A stretch of DNA of 64,000 nt from Acetobacter estunensis (GTDB taxonomy: Bacteria > Pseudomonadota > Alphaproteobacteria > Acetobacterales > Acetobacteraceae), in contig NZ_JAHRDV010000012.1 of assembly GCF_019083805.1 (NCBI RefSeq), positions 1 through 64,000 on the forward strand, given 5' to 3'. Below the pieces are notes generated by a model that ran no database searches, had not been told where the DNA came from, and saw nothing but the letters and a program-made list of their open reading frames with translations. The translations under genes were made by a program, and so were the position numbers. Shown here piece after piece: positions 35,613 to 45,945 of the stretch (within the stretch, counting starts at the first letter, position 1; each line of letters opens with the position of its first letter).

Positions 35613-36125
35613 TTATGGCAGGAGGGAATGGAGATCGACAGGTGGGCGTTCGCGTTCGGATGCGCCACGCATCTTGCCGGGAATGGGAATGCCCGCGACA
35701 TTATAGAAACTGTACTCGGGATATTTCCCGGTCCCGCTTATCAGAAGGTCTTCCTTTTCATAAACAAGATTGGGGCGTACGTATTCGCCCATTTCAAAAT
35801 CGGGGGTCAGTTGTATCGCATAGGTGGGACAGGCTTCCTCGCAAAAGCCGCAGAAAATGCAACGGGAGAAATTGATCCGGAAATATTCTGGATACCAGCG
35901 TCCATCGGTCTCGGTTTTCTGCAGACTGATACAGTCCACAGGGCAGGCGACAGCGCACAGATTGCACGCCACACACCGTTCCTCTCCATCGGGATCGCGC
36001 GACAGGACGATCCGCCCACGATACCGCGGCGGCAGATAGGGCTGCTGTTCGGGATACTGCACGGTCGCACGTCGGTGGAAAGCGTGCAGCGCCGTCAGGA
36101 ACAGGGTGCGCAATGTATTGAGCAT
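35613..36125 (-). CDS. nuoI: NADH-quinone oxidoreductase subunit I, 2x[4Fe-4S]
   Basis: 170 residues. Two ferredoxin motifs, [15 protein letters not shown] and [14 protein letters not shown], ligate clusters N6a and N6b that feed N2. The N-terminal amphipathic helix ([19 protein letters not shown]) anchors it to the membrane. The ATG at 36125 is chosen; a longer frame from 36197 overlaps nuoH. Confidence 0.93.
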   Translation of the reverse strand: MLNTLRTLFLTALHAFHRRATVQYPEQQPYLPPRYRGRIVLSRDPDGEERCVACNLCAVACPVDCISLQKTETDGRWYPEYFRINFSRCIFCGFCEEACPTYAIQLTPDFEMGEYVRPNLVYEKEDLLISGTGKYPEYSFYNVAGIPIPGKMRGASERERPPVDLHSLLP

Positions 36126-36150
36126 GGGAGGTGCCTTTGCGTCGGGCGTG

Positions 36151-37107
36151 CTACAAAGACGCATGCAGCATAAGAAGAGTTCCGGTCGCCATGACATTTA
36201 AAAGCGAAAGCGGCAGCAGGATTTTCCAGCCCAACGCCATCAACTGGTCGTAACGCGGACGAGGCAAGCTTGCGCGCAACAGAATGAAAAACACCACCAT
36301 GCAACCGGTCTTGAACAGGAACCATATAGCGGGGGGCAGCAGTGGCCCGCGCCAGCCACCAAGGTAGAGCGTGGTCACAAGACATGAGACCAGAACGATC
36401 CCGGCATATTCGGCAATGAAGAACATGCCGAATTTCATGCCTGAATATTCGGTATGGAAACCTGCGCCCAGTTCGTTCTCCCCTTCGGGAAGATCAAAGG
36501 GCAGACGGTGTGTTTCCGCAATGCCTGCAAGCAGGAAGACGCTAAATCCGAGACATTGCGGGATGATGAACCACAACCCCGCCTGCGCCGTCACGATGTC
36601 GTGCAGACTGAATGATCTGGCCATCATGACCACACCCAGAAGGGAAAGCGCCATGAAGACTTCGTAGCTGATCATCTGTGCGGCCGCCCGCATCCCACCC
36701 AGAAGCGCGAATTTACTGTTGGACGACCACCCGGCCAGCACCACCGCATAGACTCCCAGTCCCATCATGCCGAGAATGAACAGCAGCCCGACATTCATGT
36801 CGCTAGCAATGCCCATGCTCATCGTGAACGGAATGACCGCAAAGGACAGCAGTACCGTCATCATGCCGATAGCCGGGGCAAGGATGAAAACACCTTGATC
36901 TGCAAAGGGTGGAATCCAGTCTTGCTTGAACAGGATCTTGATTCCGTCTGCCACGGCCTGAAACATGCCGCCCGGCCCCACCCGGTTAGGGCCATGCCGG
37001 TCCTGCCATAAGCCCAGCAGACGCCGTTCGACCCATGTCAGCACGGTCGCAAGAGCAAGAAGGAGAAATGGCATAAGAATGATGGTGAGGAGCGCTGAAG
37101 ACGTCAT
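36151..37107 (-). CDS. nuoH: NADH-quinone oxidoreductase subunit H
   Basis: 318 residues, eight helices. [22 protein letters not shown] and [33 protein letters not shown] are the quinone-site signatures. It closes the quinone chamber and joins it to the membrane arm. The ATG at 37107 overlaps the nuoG stop by four bases. Confidence 0.93.
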   Translation of the reverse strand: MTSSALLTIILMPFLLLALATVLTWVERRLLGLWQDRHGPNRVGPGGMFQAVADGIKILFKQDWIPPFADQGVFILAPAIGMMTVLLSFAVIPFTMSMGIASDMNVGLLFILGMMGLGVYAVVLAGWSSNSKFALLGGMRAAAQMISYEVFMALSLLGVVMMARSFSLHDIVTAQAGLWFIIPQCLGFSVFLLAGIAETHRLPFDLPEGENELGAGFHTEYSGMKFGMFFIAEYAGIVLVSCLVTTLYLGGWRGPLLPPAIWFLFKTGCMVVFFILLRASLPRPRYDQLMALGWKILLPLSLLNVMATGTLLMLHASL

Positions 37108-39839
37108 GATCGTTCTCCTTCACTGGGCAAATTCTCAAGCCGGGCCATGCGAGGAAAACGGAATGCGCGTGCGACCATGTACGCGGGAAATAGGACAATG
37201 CCCTCAGGGAGGCCGGACACGGGTTCCACGGGCAAAACATGTGGCCCATCTTCCAGATGCAGCACTATACGGTCTGATTGGGCCGCACTGGCGGGCAGCC
37301 CCAGCGTCGGGACGGTTGATCGCGCCATGATGGGAGGCGAGAACAGGCTCAGTTCTTCGCTGCCGAACAGACGTATATCGGGCAGCACCAGAACGGTATC
37401 TGTCTGCGGGACATAGGGGGACGGAATGTCCGCGGTGTAAATGTACGGATGCGATTCCGTGTTTTGATTCTTCGCAGGGGATAATAGCCGAATGCCGGAT
37501 GGGCCGCCGCGCAGAGGGCCCCCAATCTCAAACTGGAACCGGTTGAGCGCCTGCACCGAATTCCATGCTGGCACTTGATAGTAGGGGACCAGCGCGCCGG
37601 GCATGTCTGGTTCGTAGGTCCCTTCCATTGAACTGCTGAATGGTGTGTCCGGACTGGCGGGTGGTGGCTGGTCACGCACACTGACGAAGGAACGAATGAC
37701 GGTCCGCCCGCTGGCGCGATAGGTCTGGCTGCGTAGTTTCTCACCATTGATACGGTAATCCGCTCCGGGCGCAGCCATAGTTGCGGGGGCAAGATTGGGA
37801 AACGCCGTTGCCAGCGCGGCGAGAACCTCATCGAGATTTTCCCAGCCGATCAGCTCCGTTACAGGGAGCGTGGATAGATCAAGACTTCGGCCCAACGCCT
37901 GTATCCACCGCCAGCCAGCCTGTATGGGAGCAGGAGGAAAGACCGCCTGAAAAAAGCGTTGTGCCCTGCCTTCCTGATTGATCAGCGTGCCGTTGCATTC
38001 GCTGAAGGCAGCAATGGGCAAAACAAGACTGGCGTGCTGGCACAGCGGTGTCACCGTATGGTCGATCATGACGATGTCGGGGACGGTTGCCACAAGTTCC
38101 GCCACGTCCGCCGGATCGAGATGGCGCGTCAGATCATTTTCCACGACGATCAGGGTGGAAATCTCGCCCGCTCGCACCTGTTCCATCACCGTTTCCAGCG
38201 GCAGTCCGCCCAGCATGGCCAGCCCCATGCTGTTGCATTCCGGCAGAACCAGCGACAGGCCCGTGGCAGGTGTGGTGCGGGCAAGAGCTGCGGCAATACT
38301 GGCGGCGGCCTGCATCAGTGCGGGGGAGCCATACTGCATGCCGGATACGACCAGCGGCTTTCGGGCGGCCAGCAGCGCCTGCGCAATGCCTGCGGCGAGC
38401 GCCGCATCATCCGGCGTCAGATCCATGACGGGTGGAGCGGAGGACTCAATTTCGTGGGCGATGGCAAAGCCAAGTCGTGCGATATCATCGGGTGCTGCGC
38501 GAAAGGTTTCGGCTGCCACACTGTCGAGATCGGTCGGCGCAGGTGTCAGGACATGCAGGGTGGAAGGGCACTCGCTGCCCAGCGTACGGACCGCTGCATC
38601 CATCCAGCGTGGTACCTTGGCGTTGTCTGCTGTATGGAAAGAGGCTTGACGCACCGACTGCCGCAGCGAAAGGCCCAGTCGAGGGGCGGTGGCGCATACG
38701 TCTTCGCCCAGCACCAGCACGGCGTCGGCGCTTTCCATTTCATGCAGGGTGGGAAGAGCGCCGGGATGCCGGGTGAGCAGGGTATGCGCCAGTTCCGTGC
38801 ATTCCTGTTCCTGCCGTGTCTGGCCGGTGGAAAAATGCTCTGCCCCTACCAGCGCCCACAGGCTGAAACAGGTCTCCAAGGCCGCGCGGGAAGAGGCTAT
38901 GCCCACAACCCGCCCTTTTGTTGCCATACGCGCGAAAGCAGTGAGAGCATCGGCCATGGGTACAGGCACCTGCTGTCCGTCAATGGCGCGCAGCGGCGTG
39001 CATATCCGTGTCGGCGCATTGACAAAACCATGACCGAACCGGCCCCGGTCGCACAACACATAGCGGTTGATGTCCGCATTGTAGCGGTTGAGGACACGCC
39101 GGAGGGTTTCCTCCCGGGCATTGACGATGGTGTTGCAACCCACCGCACAATGTACGCACACCGAGGGCGCCCCCCGCATGTCCCATTTGCGGGTGTAAAC
39201 GGCAGAAAAGGGTTTGTCGGTAAACACGCCGGTCGGGCAGATTTCCACAAGATTGCCGCTGAACGCGTTTTGCAGTGTGCCGTCTTCGGCGCGACCGAAA
39301 TAGACATTGTCATGTGACGCGAAAGCCGCCAGATCATCGCCGCCTGCGTAATCACGGTAGAACCGCACACAGCGATAGCAGGCGATGCAGCGGTTCATTT
39401 CATGTTTTACGAACGGCCCAAGATCCTGATTGCGATGGGTCCGTTTCGTAAACCGGTAGCGGCGGGTGTTGTGCCCGGTCATGACCGTCATGTCCTGCAG
39501 ATGACATTCGCCACCTTCCTCGCAGACTGGGCAGTCATGTGGATGGTTGACCATCATCCATTCGATGATCCCGGCGCGAAAGTCGCGGGCTTCCGGATCG
39601 TCGATGGAGATGATGGCGTTCTCGCTGGCTGGAGTCATGCAGGCCATCACGATGCGGCCCTTCCTGTCCTCCGGCCCGCTGAACTGTTTGACGGCGCACT
39701 GCCGGCACGCCCCGACGGAGCCGAGTTCGGGATGCCAGCAGAAATAGGGCAGGTTGGCACCGGCCTCCAGGCAGGCCTGAAGCAGATTGATGTCGCTGCG
39801 GGTCTGGCAATCTCGTCCATCGATGCGGATGGTGGTCAT
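37104..39839 (-). CDS. nuoG: NADH-quinone oxidoreductase subunit G
   Basis: 911 residues, iron-sulfur subunit with a molybdopterin-oxidoreductase-like C-terminal part. Cys34, 45, 48 and 67 bind the [2Fe-2S] cluster N1b; [12 protein letters not shown] and [13 protein letters not shown] bind N5 and N4. The extra N7 ligands are present as Cys228, 231, 235 and 263 (C-x2-C-x3-C-x27-C), as in E. coli and Thermus. The ATG at 39839 overlaps nuoF. Confidence 0.92.
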   Translation of the reverse strand: MTTIRIDGRDCQTRSDINLLQACLEAGANLPYFCWHPELGSVGACRQCAVKQFSGPEDRKGRIVMACMTPASENAIISIDDPEARDFRAGIIEWMMVNHPHDCPVCEEGGECHLQDMTVMTGHNTRRYRFTKRTHRNQDLGPFVKHEMNRCIACYRCVRFYRDYAGGDDLAAFASHDNVYFGRAEDGTLQNAFSGNLVEICPTGVFTDKPFSAVYTRKWDMRGAPSVCVHCAVGCNTIVNAREETLRRVLNRYNADINRYVLCDRGRFGHGFVNAPTRICTPLRAIDGQQVPVPMADALTAFARMATKGRVVGIASSRAALETCFSLWALVGAEHFSTGQTRQEQECTELAHTLLTRHPGALPTLHEMESADAVLVLGEDVCATAPRLGLSLRQSVRQASFHTADNAKVPRWMDAAVRTLGSECPSTLHVLTPAPTDLDSVAAETFRAAPDDIARLGFAIAHEIESSAPPVMDLTPDDAALAAGIAQALLAARKPLVVSGMQYGSPALMQAAASIAAALARTTPATGLSLVLPECNSMGLAMLGGLPLETVMEQVRAGEISTLIVVENDLTRHLDPADVAELVATVPDIVMIDHTVTPLCQHASLVLPIAAFSECNGTLINQEGRAQRFFQAVFPPAPIQAGWRWIQALGRSLDLSTLPVTELIGWENLDEVLAALATAFPNLAPATMAAPGADYRINGEKLRSQTYRASGRTVIRSFVSVRDQPPPASPDTPFSSSMEGTYEPDMPGALVPYYQVPAWNSVQALNRFQFEIGGPLRGGPSGIRLLSPAKNQNTESHPYIYTADIPSPYVPQTDTVLVLPDIRLFGSEELSLFSPPIMARSTVPTLGLPASAAQSDRIVLHLEDGPHVLPVEPVSGLPEGIVLFPAYMVARAFRFPRMARLENLPSEGERS

Positions 39840-41140
39840 GGTCCTGCTCCGGCTTGATGCGGGCAACGGCCCTGCTGGATGTGGGCGGCAAAATCGGCGG
39901 CAAAAAGCTTCAGTCCACTGGCCAGCGGCGCCATCGCTCCCGGCGCATGGGCGCAGAAGGTCCGCCCTGGAGCGCCCAGCATGCGGGCATGACGGTCGAG
40001 CTGCTCCAAATCTTCATCACGACCCGTCCCGTCCTCGATCGCGTCCAGCAGGCGCTCCACCCAAGGCAGCCCGTCGCGGCATGGCGTGCACCAGCCGCAG
40101 GATTCCTGCGCGAAGAAATGTTCAAGATTGCGGATCATGCCGATGGGGCAGGTGCGGTCATCCAGAATGATGGCCATGCCGGTGCCAAGCCTGCTGCCTG
40201 CTTTTTCCACCGATCCGTAATCCATGGCGACATCGAGGGCCGTGGTGTCGATAAAGGCGGTGGACGCCCCGCCGGGCAGCAGGGCGCGCAACTGGTAGCC
40301 GGGGCGCATGCCGCCAGCATGATCCTCAATGATCTGACGCAGCGGCGTGCCGATCGGCAGTTCCCATGCGCCCGGCTTTGCTACGCGCCCGCTGACACCA
40401 TAGATCTTGGTGCCGCCATCCTCTCCCAGCCCGAGGCCAGCAAACCATTCCGGTCCGTTGGCGATGATATGGGGCAGGTTGCACAGCGTCTCGACATTGT
40501 TCACCACGCTTGGCGCGCCCCACAGGCCGCCAGTCTGCGGAAAGGGCGGCTTGCTGCGTGGTGTGGCGCGACGGCCTTCCAGCGCGGTCAGAAGGGCGGT
40601 TTCCTCGCCACATATGTAGCGCCCAGCGCTGGAATGTACGTGGATGTCAAAACTGAAGTCTGAGCCGAGAATATTTTCACCCAGCCAGCCCTGCTGCTGT
40701 GCCTCTCCGATCGCATGCTGCAGGCGGACGCAGGCTTCCTGATATTCCCCACGCAGGAACACGATGCCATGCCCCGCCTGTACGGCGTAGGCGGCAAGGA
40801 TCATCCCTTCGATCAGTTGGAGAGGATTGCCTTCCAGTAGCCAGCGATCCTTGAAAGTGCCTGGCTCCATCTCGTCGGCATTGGCGATCAGGTATTTGCG
40901 GCGTTCGGATGCGGGTTCCTTGGGCACGAAGCTCCATTTTTGCCCTGTTCCGAAGCCTGCGCCTCCACGCCCGCGCAGCTTTGAGCGTGTCACCTTGTCA
41001 ATGATTTCAGCCGGGGCAAGGCTTCCGAGCGCCAGCCGCGCAGCCTGCCAGCCGCCAGCGCGTTCGTATGCCGCGCAGTCCGGTGGACCGGCAGCAGGGT
41101 CGATCATGGCGGTGAGGGGATGTTCGGAGGCGGCCGTCAT
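39836..41140 (-). CDS. nuoF: NADH-quinone oxidoreductase subunit F, NADH/FMN-binding
   Basis: 434 residues. KLRGRGGAGFGTGQKWSF is the NADH/FMN glycine-rich loop, and ESCGWCTPCRDGLPWVERLL with a later Cys (GRTFCAHAPGA) binds cluster N3. It accepts electrons from NADH at the tip of the peripheral arm. The C-terminus is as long as in E. coli. ATGA overlaps couple it to nuoE. Confidence 0.93.
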   Translation of the reverse strand: MTAASEHPLTAMIDPAAGPPDCAAYERAGGWQAARLALGSLAPAEIIDKVTRSKLRGRGGAGFGTGQKWSFVPKEPASERRKYLIANADEMEPGTFKDRWLLEGNPLQLIEGMILAAYAVQAGHGIVFLRGEYQEACVRLQHAIGEAQQQGWLGENILGSDFSFDIHVHSSAGRYICGEETALLTALEGRRATPRSKPPFPQTGGLWGAPSVVNNVETLCNLPHIIANGPEWFAGLGLGEDGGTKIYGVSGRVAKPGAWELPIGTPLRQIIEDHAGGMRPGYQLRALLPGGASTAFIDTTALDVAMDYGSVEKAGSRLGTGMAIILDDRTCPIGMIRNLEHFFAQESCGWCTPCRDGLPWVERLLDAIEDGTGRDEDLEQLDRHARMLGAPGRTFCAHAPGAMAPLASGLKLFAADFAAHIQQGRCPHQAGAGP

Positions 41141-41628
41141 GGCGTGTCCCTCAGCGTAGCGATCAGGTGATCGAGGCTTTCCGTGGTCACATCTCCATGC
41201 AGCGTGTCGTCAACCAGCATGGCCGGCGCGTGATCGCAGTGTCCGATACAGACGGTTGGAAGCAGCGTGATGGCGTTGTCCGTCGTGGTTTCTCCCGGCT
41301 TTATGTCCAGTTTCCGACACAGATGGGCGCAGAGCGGCTCGCGTCCCATGATCCAACATGAAACGCTGTCACACAGCATGATGACATGCCGTCCGACCGG
41401 CCTGCGGAACAGCAGGTTGAAATAGGTCGCGACGCCATCGAGATCATCCGCCGACATGCTCAGTAGGTCGGCCACTTCGCGCAGATGCGTGGTGCTGACC
41501 CAGCCAAAGCGGGCTTGCACCAGTCGTAGTGCCGCGACACTTGCGCCGCGCGGATGCAGTTCCTGCGCTGCAAGGGTAAGGATGTCCGTGCGCAGGGGCG
41601 CTGGAAGGGGAAGATCAGCGATCGACAT
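41137..41628 (-). CDS. nuoE: NADH-quinone oxidoreductase subunit E, [2Fe-2S]
   Basis: 163 residues, thioredoxin-like. The N1a ligands are Cys86 and Cys91 ([11 protein letters not shown]) and Cys127 and Cys131 ([12 protein letters not shown]). The N-terminal helical part (about residues 1-75) binds NuoF. The start lies 14 bases inside nuoCD. Confidence 0.92.
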   Translation of the reverse strand: MSIADLPLPAPLRTDILTLAAQELHPRGASVAALRLVQARFGWVSTTHLREVADLLSMSADDLDGVATYFNLLFRRPVGRHVIMLCDSVSCWIMGREPLCAHLCRKLDIKPGETTTDNAITLLPTVCIGHCDHAPAMLVDDTLHGDVTTESLDHLIATLRDTP

Positions 41629-43375
41629 CGGCCATCACGAAATCGATGCTGCCCAAGATCGCGATCAGGTCTGCGACCATGATGCCGCGACTGAGCAGCG
41701 GGATCATTTGCAGGTGGGCGAACGAAGGTGTGCGGATGCGCGTGCGGTAGGATGTCGTGCCGCCGTCGCTGATGAGGGTGTAGGTGTTCACGCCTTTTGT
41801 GGCTTCGATGCTGGCCCGCGCTTCTCCCGGCGGAATGACCGGCCCCCAGCTTACGCTGAGGAAGTGATGGATCAGGGTTTCGATGTCATGCATCGTCTGC
41901 GCCTTGGGCGGAGGGGTTGTTAGTGGATGATCGGCCTTGACCGGGCCTGTGGGCATGTTGTCCACGCACTGGCGGATGATGCGCAGGCTCTGGCGTATTT
42001 CCTCTATATGCACGGCGATCCGGTCATAACAGTCGCCGTTGGTGCCAATGGGAATGTCGAATTCAAGCTGGTCGTAACAGGCATAGGGTGCGTGTTTCCG
42101 GTAGTCCCATTCCAGCCCCGTGGCGCGCAGCCCCGGCCCGGTAACGCCCCATTCAACGGCCTCCGCGGTGGTGTAGGCGCCAATCCCCTTCGTGCGAGCG
42201 CGAAAGATGGGGTTGCGCATGACCATCGCATCGTATTCGTCCAGCCGCAGGGGAAGATCGTGAAGAAAGGTTCGGATCAGCCCTTCCCATCCATTGGGCA
42301 AATCCATGGCGACCCCGCCAATGCGAAACCACGCCGGATGCATGCGAAAGCCGCAGATCGCCTCGATAATCCCAAACACACGTTCGCGGTCGGTAAACAT
42401 GTAGAATACGGGAGAAAGTTGCCCAACATCCTGCGCCATTGTGCCGTAGAAGACGAGGTGGCTGGCAATGCGAAATAGTTCCGCGAGCATGACGCGGATC
42501 ATTTGTGCTCGTGACGGCACGGTAATCCCGGCCAAAGTCTCGACGGCCATCACATAGGGGAAATTGTTCATGACGCCGCCGAGATAATCCACCCGGTCGG
42601 TATAGGGGATGTAGGTGTGCCATGACTGGCGTTCCCCCATCTTTTCCGCGCCCCGATGGTGAAAGCCGATATCGGGCACGGCATCGACAATCCGTTCTCC
42701 TTCCAGTTGCAGCACGATGCGGAACACCCCGTGCACGCTGGGGTGATTGGGGCCGAGGTTGAGAAACATGAAGTCGCTGTGGGCACTATGCCGTCGCATG
42801 TCCCACGAGGAAGGATCAAAGCGTAGGGCGTCCTGCTCACGCGCTTCGTGTTCTTCCGTCAGGCTGTAGGGAGGCATTTCCGTGGCGCGGGCATGGTGGT
42901 CCTTGCGCAGTGGATGTCCGGTCCATGTGGGTGGGGTCAGGATACGGCGCAGGGAGGGGTGGTTCTGGAAATGGATGCCGAACAAATCCCATATTTCGCG
43001 CTCATACCAGTTGGCGTTGGGCCACAGGTCACAGATACTGGGCAGAGTGGGAGCAGTTGCACCGAGGGGCACCTTGATCCGCACCTCATCCGTGCGGGAG
43101 GCAAGTGAAATCAGGTGATAGACAACTGTGAATGCCGATTTTGGCTGCCCATCGCGGTGGATGCGATCGCGTTCATCTATGGCTGTCAGATCCAGTAGCA
43201 TGAGGGGTGCCGACGCCTTCAGTGCGGCAAACGTGGAGCGCAGATCGGTCGCCGCGATCCAGAGAATGGAGACGCCGTCACATGCTGTCTGTGTCGCCAA
43301 CAGGCCGCCGGGAAGATGCTCCGAAATTCTTTCCACAAGTCTCTGTTCGCGGGCGGGAGAAAGGAGCGTCGTCAT
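41615..43375 (-). CDS. nuoCD: NADH-quinone oxidoreductase fused subunit C/D
   Basis: 586 residues. Residues ~1-175 are the 30-kDa NuoC part ([32 protein letters not shown]). The rest, from ~200, is the 49-kDa NuoD part ([42 protein letters not shown]), which lines the quinone pocket. Fusion of C and D is typical of the E. coli type, not of the classical alphaproteobacterial operon. It starts five bases after nuoB. Confidence 0.94.
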   Translation of the reverse strand: MTTLLSPAREQRLVERISEHLPGGLLATQTACDGVSILWIAATDLRSTFAALKASAPLMLLDLTAIDERDRIHRDGQPKSAFTVVYHLISLASRTDEVRIKVPLGATAPTLPSICDLWPNANWYEREIWDLFGIHFQNHPSLRRILTPPTWTGHPLRKDHHARATEMPPYSLTEEHEAREQDALRFDPSSWDMRRHSAHSDFMFLNLGPNHPSVHGVFRIVLQLEGERIVDAVPDIGFHHRGAEKMGERQSWHTYIPYTDRVDYLGGVMNNFPYVMAVETLAGITVPSRAQMIRVMLAELFRIASHLVFYGTMAQDVGQLSPVFYMFTDRERVFGIIEAICGFRMHPAWFRIGGVAMDLPNGWEGLIRTFLHDLPLRLDEYDAMVMRNPIFRARTKGIGAYTTAEAVEWGVTGPGLRATGLEWDYRKHAPYACYDQLEFDIPIGTNGDCYDRIAVHIEEIRQSLRIIRQCVDNMPTGPVKADHPLTTPPPKAQTMHDIETLIHHFLSVSWGPVIPPGEARASIEATKGVNTYTLISDGGTTSYRTRIRTPSFAHLQMIPLLSRGIMVADLIAILGSIDFVMADVDR

Positions 43376-43380
43376 GGGCG

Positions 43381-44016
43381 TCAGATCCCGTCCGGCGTGC
43401 GTAGGCCGCGCATGGCCCGACGCTGTTCGCGCTTTTCATCGCGTAGACTGGGTGGTGTCACGGATTCCGCGCCCTGCGGTCCGACCATCCAGCTTAGGGG
43501 TCTGCGTTGTGTGCCAATGGATTTTTGCAATAGCAGTAGTCCCTCAAGCAGCGCCTCGGGACGCGGGGGACAGCCGGGCACATACACGTCCACGGGCAGG
43601 AAACTGTCCACGCCCTGCACGACACTGTAAATGTCATACATGCCGCCGGAATTGGCGCATGATCCCATGGAGATCACCCAGCGTGGCTCCAGCATCTGAT
43701 TGTAAAGATGCTGGATAACCGGAGCCATTTTGACGAACACGGTGCCGGAGATGACGATCAGGTCGGCTTCGCGTGGTGTGGCGCGCAGGACTTCGGACCC
43801 GAAACGGGCGATGTCGAAGCGGCTGGTGAAGGCCGTCGCCATTTCCACGTAACAGCATGACAGGCCAAAATTCAGCGGCCAGATCGAATTTTTCTGCCCC
43901 CACGAGACAAAATCCTGCAACCGGCCCATGACCAGATTGCGGCGGAGGGTTTCACTGAAACTGGGCGAAAGCTGCGCGTTTCTGGGCGCGCCGGGGGAAG
44001 AAAGGGACCAACTCAT
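43381..44016 (-). CDS. nuoB: NADH-quinone oxidoreductase subunit B, cluster N2
   Basis: 211 residues. The N2 ligands are the tandem Cys54-Cys55 ([11 protein letters not shown]), Cys120 (MGSCANSGG) and Cys149 ([10 protein letters not shown]). It hands electrons to quinone. The ATG at 44016 overlaps the nuoA stop by four bases; the open frame to 44184 is antisense or shadow. The short basic tail ([15 protein letters not shown]) is usual for E. coli-type NuoB. Confidence 0.93.
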   Translation of the reverse strand: MSWSLSSPGAPRNAQLSPSFSETLRRNLVMGRLQDFVSWGQKNSIWPLNFGLSCCYVEMATAFTSRFDIARFGSEVLRATPREADLIVISGTVFVKMAPVIQHLYNQMLEPRWVISMGSCANSGGMYDIYSVVQGVDSFLPVDVYVPGCPPRPEALLEGLLLLQKSIGTQRRPLSWMVGPQGAESVTPPSLRDEKREQRRAMRGLRTPDGI

Positions 44017-44438
44017 GGTGCGAGGTCCTTTCGTGTGTCCGTTACACGGCGTGGACGAACCTGCGGCCCCCAGTCCAGCGCTCCGGCTCGCCACAGATAG
44101 GCAAGGGAAATCGCCAGAAAGACAGTAAAGGCGAGGGCTGCGCCATAACCGATCCATCCCGTTTCGGTCACAACAGTTGCCCATGTCAGGAGAATGGCTG
44201 TTTCGACATCAAAAATGACAAAGAACATAGCCACTAAGTAATATTGTACAAGCAGCCGCAGGTGTGCCGATCTGGTGGGTATGATGCCGGATTCAAAGGG
44301 GAGCGACATGGAGCGACCCATGGCCCTGCCGCGCCGCCGGGTGCCGGTTATGGTGGACAGTCCCATCATGCAGGCCAGCATTATTCCTATGACAAGTGCA
44401 TAGGTGAAAATTGACCATATAGTGGAAACATTTTCCAT
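44013..44438 (-). CDS. nuoA: NADH-quinone oxidoreductase subunit A
   Basis: 141 residues, three helices, first gene of the operon. [45 protein letters not shown] is the conserved loop and helix. The PFESG sequence is that of E. coli-type NuoA (PYECG in the classical alphaproteobacterial type). It has a promoter region with a strong palindrome upstream. Confidence 0.93.
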   Translation of the reverse strand: MENVSTIWSIFTYALVIGIMLACMMGLSTITGTRRRGRAMGRSMSLPFESGIIPTRSAHLRLLVQYYLVAMFFVIFDVETAILLTWATVVTETGWIGYGAALAFTVFLAISLAYLWRAGALDWGPQVRPRRVTDTRKDLAP

Positions 44439-44550
44439 AACTGGTGTTTCCGTTTCTGTTTGTTCTGAACGGAGATATTTTGTGTAGTGCTATTCGCAGT
44501 GACAGGCGATAATCAGTCACCGCCTGATGTAGGGGGATGTGGGCACCCCT

Positions 44551-44571
44551 ATATATTCCAACTGAATATAT
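44551..44571. promoter_or_regulatory. Palindrome upstream of nuoA
   Basis: ATATATTC-CAACT-GAATATAT is an 8-bp perfect inverted repeat 113 bases before nuoA. It is a candidate operator of an unknown regulator of the nuo operon. It also lies near the end of the dead IS5 copy, so an element-derived origin is possible. Confidence 0.4.
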
Positions 44572-44733
44572 GAAATGCCGGAGTATGCTGCCAGTCGCTT
44601 ATACGCGTCTGTAAAAAGAAAGTTGCGGTGTGATCATGAAAGTTTTTTCAGGGGAGATGTGGCTCGTTGCGGGATGTAGCCCTGCCAAGAGGGTGTTATG
44701 TACTTTATGGTGTGAGTGTTGCAGAACAGATGG

Positions 44734-45459
44734 ATGAATACTGTCCGCAAACCATATCCGTCTGATATCAGCGATGAAGAGTGGTCGCTGATTATTCCGT
44801 ATCTTCTTCCGATGAAGGAAGGCGTAGAACAACGCCATCATGATCTGCGGGAGTTGTTCAACGGTCTGCGGTATGTGATCCGTTACGGCATTGCGTGGCG
44901 TGCAATGCCGAACGACCTTCCGCCGTGGACTGCGTTTACCAGCAATCCCGGCGCTGGATGGATGCGGGATGTTTCGAGGCTGTTATGCACGATCTTCGGG
45001 CTGTACTGCGTATTGCGGCGGGCAGGAAAGCGGAGCCGACGACGGCGATCATCGACAGCAGGGCACTGTGTTCGACCCCGGAAAGCGCGCTACGGTCAGG
45101 GTATGATGGCGCGAAAAGAAAAAAGGATCGAAGCAGCACATGGCGGTCGATACTCCGAGGCATCTTCTGGCCCTGCACGTCAGTCATCCCGGCAAACAAG
45201 GATGACTCGGCAGAAATCGATCCGCTGGCAGAAGCCATTCAGCAGGCAACAGAGGACAGCGTGAACTGGCATGGGCCGATCAGGGCTATACTGGATCAGA
45301 ACCGGCACAAGCCGCTCAAGAGTAGGATATCACCCTCGAAATCGTCAGGTTGTTTCAGGCAAAACGGGGTTTTGTGGTGCTGCCCCGACAATGGAGCGTG
45401 GAGAGATCGTTCGCGTGGGCGACACGGTGCAGAAGGCTCGTAATAGATTAGGTGTTTAG
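44734..45459 (+). pseudogene. IS5-family transposase (DUF4096 type), multiply frameshifted
   Basis: Three frames carry successive parts. The N-terminal YPSDISDEEWSLIIPYLLPM and RYGIAWRAMPNDLPPW lie in one. A middle part with AGRKAEPTTAIIDSRALCSTPESALRSGYDGAKRKK lies in the second. MAVDTPRHLLALHVS, then LAWADQGYTGSE and KRGFVVLPRQWSVERSFAWATRCRRLV, lie in the third. At least two frameshifts and stop codons make it dead. It sits upstream of nuoA, facing away from it. Confidence 0.8.
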
Positions 45460-45473
45460 TCCCGGGACTAAAC
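45454..45473. repeat. 20-bp perfect palindrome
   Basis: GTTTAGT-CCCGGG-ACTAAAC is an uninterrupted 20-bp palindrome. It lies at the 3' end of the dead IS5 transposase frame. It might be a terminator hairpin, a recombination target or a regulator site; none is supported beyond symmetry. Confidence 0.6.
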
Positions 45474-45801
45474 AGGTAGGGAACAAGGATGAGTGTTTGC
45501 TCTTTGCCTTCAGGGGGGTAGCGCATTCGCCAGATATTGCTTCCAGACTGCTATGACGTGGAGGAAAAGGCCTCCACTGTCTGCCAACCGATACGCTTTC
45601 TCAGCGGGTTTAGCTGTTCGGGTCTTTGTATCTGTCAGCATTGGCGTTTGCCCACACTCCGCAAATCGCTTGCCCACTCCATACCCACATTCCTTGTGGG
45701 TCGGTTAGAACAAAACTGGAACGCTGTGGACGCAAGAAAATGCCAAAAATCCCGGAAGATCAAGGGTTCTGGAACAATCAAAATTTATGAGGAGAATCTT
45801 T
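45474..45801. other. Gene-free stretch between the IS5 remnant and tRNA-Ser
   Basis: No coding potential is supported on either strand. It contains a short CCCACA...TGTGGG hairpin near 45680-45700 and no visible integrase. The side facing the tRNA 3' end is where an island would have inserted, but I see no repeated tRNA end elsewhere in the window. Confidence 0.35.
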
Positions 45802-45891
45802 TGGCGGATGGGGTGGGATTCGAACCCACGGTACGGTTACCCGCACGCCAGTTTTCAAGACTGGAGCCTTCAACCGCTCGGCCACCCATCC
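45802..45891 (-). tRNA. tRNA-Ser(TGA)
   Basis: On the minus strand the 5' GGATGGG pairs with CCCATCC, and an encoded CCA end follows discriminator G. The anticodon stem CCAGT/ACTGG encloses the loop CTTGAAA with anticodon TGA. A long variable arm (CGTGCGGGTAACCGTACC region) marks a class II tRNA. The T loop reads TTCGAAT. It decodes UCA and UCG-type serine codons. Confidence 0.95.
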
Positions 45892-45945
45892 GGTAGCAGG
45901 CTTATGCGTCAAAAAGCCTGATTTCGCAACAGCAACTCAAGATCA

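Noticed and set aside
37959..39317. 452-codon plus-strand frame
   Set aside because: Antisense to nuoG.
45474..45801. Integrase attachment site at the tRNA-Ser 3' end
   Set aside because: No second copy of the tRNA 3' end and no intact tyrosine integrase are seen in the window, so an island boundary cannot be supported.
45537..45896. Plus-strand open frame ending GVGFEPTVRLPARQFSRLEPSTARPPIR
   Set aside because: The ending is the antisense translation of the tRNA-Ser gene, a well-known artefact, and the rest shows no domain.
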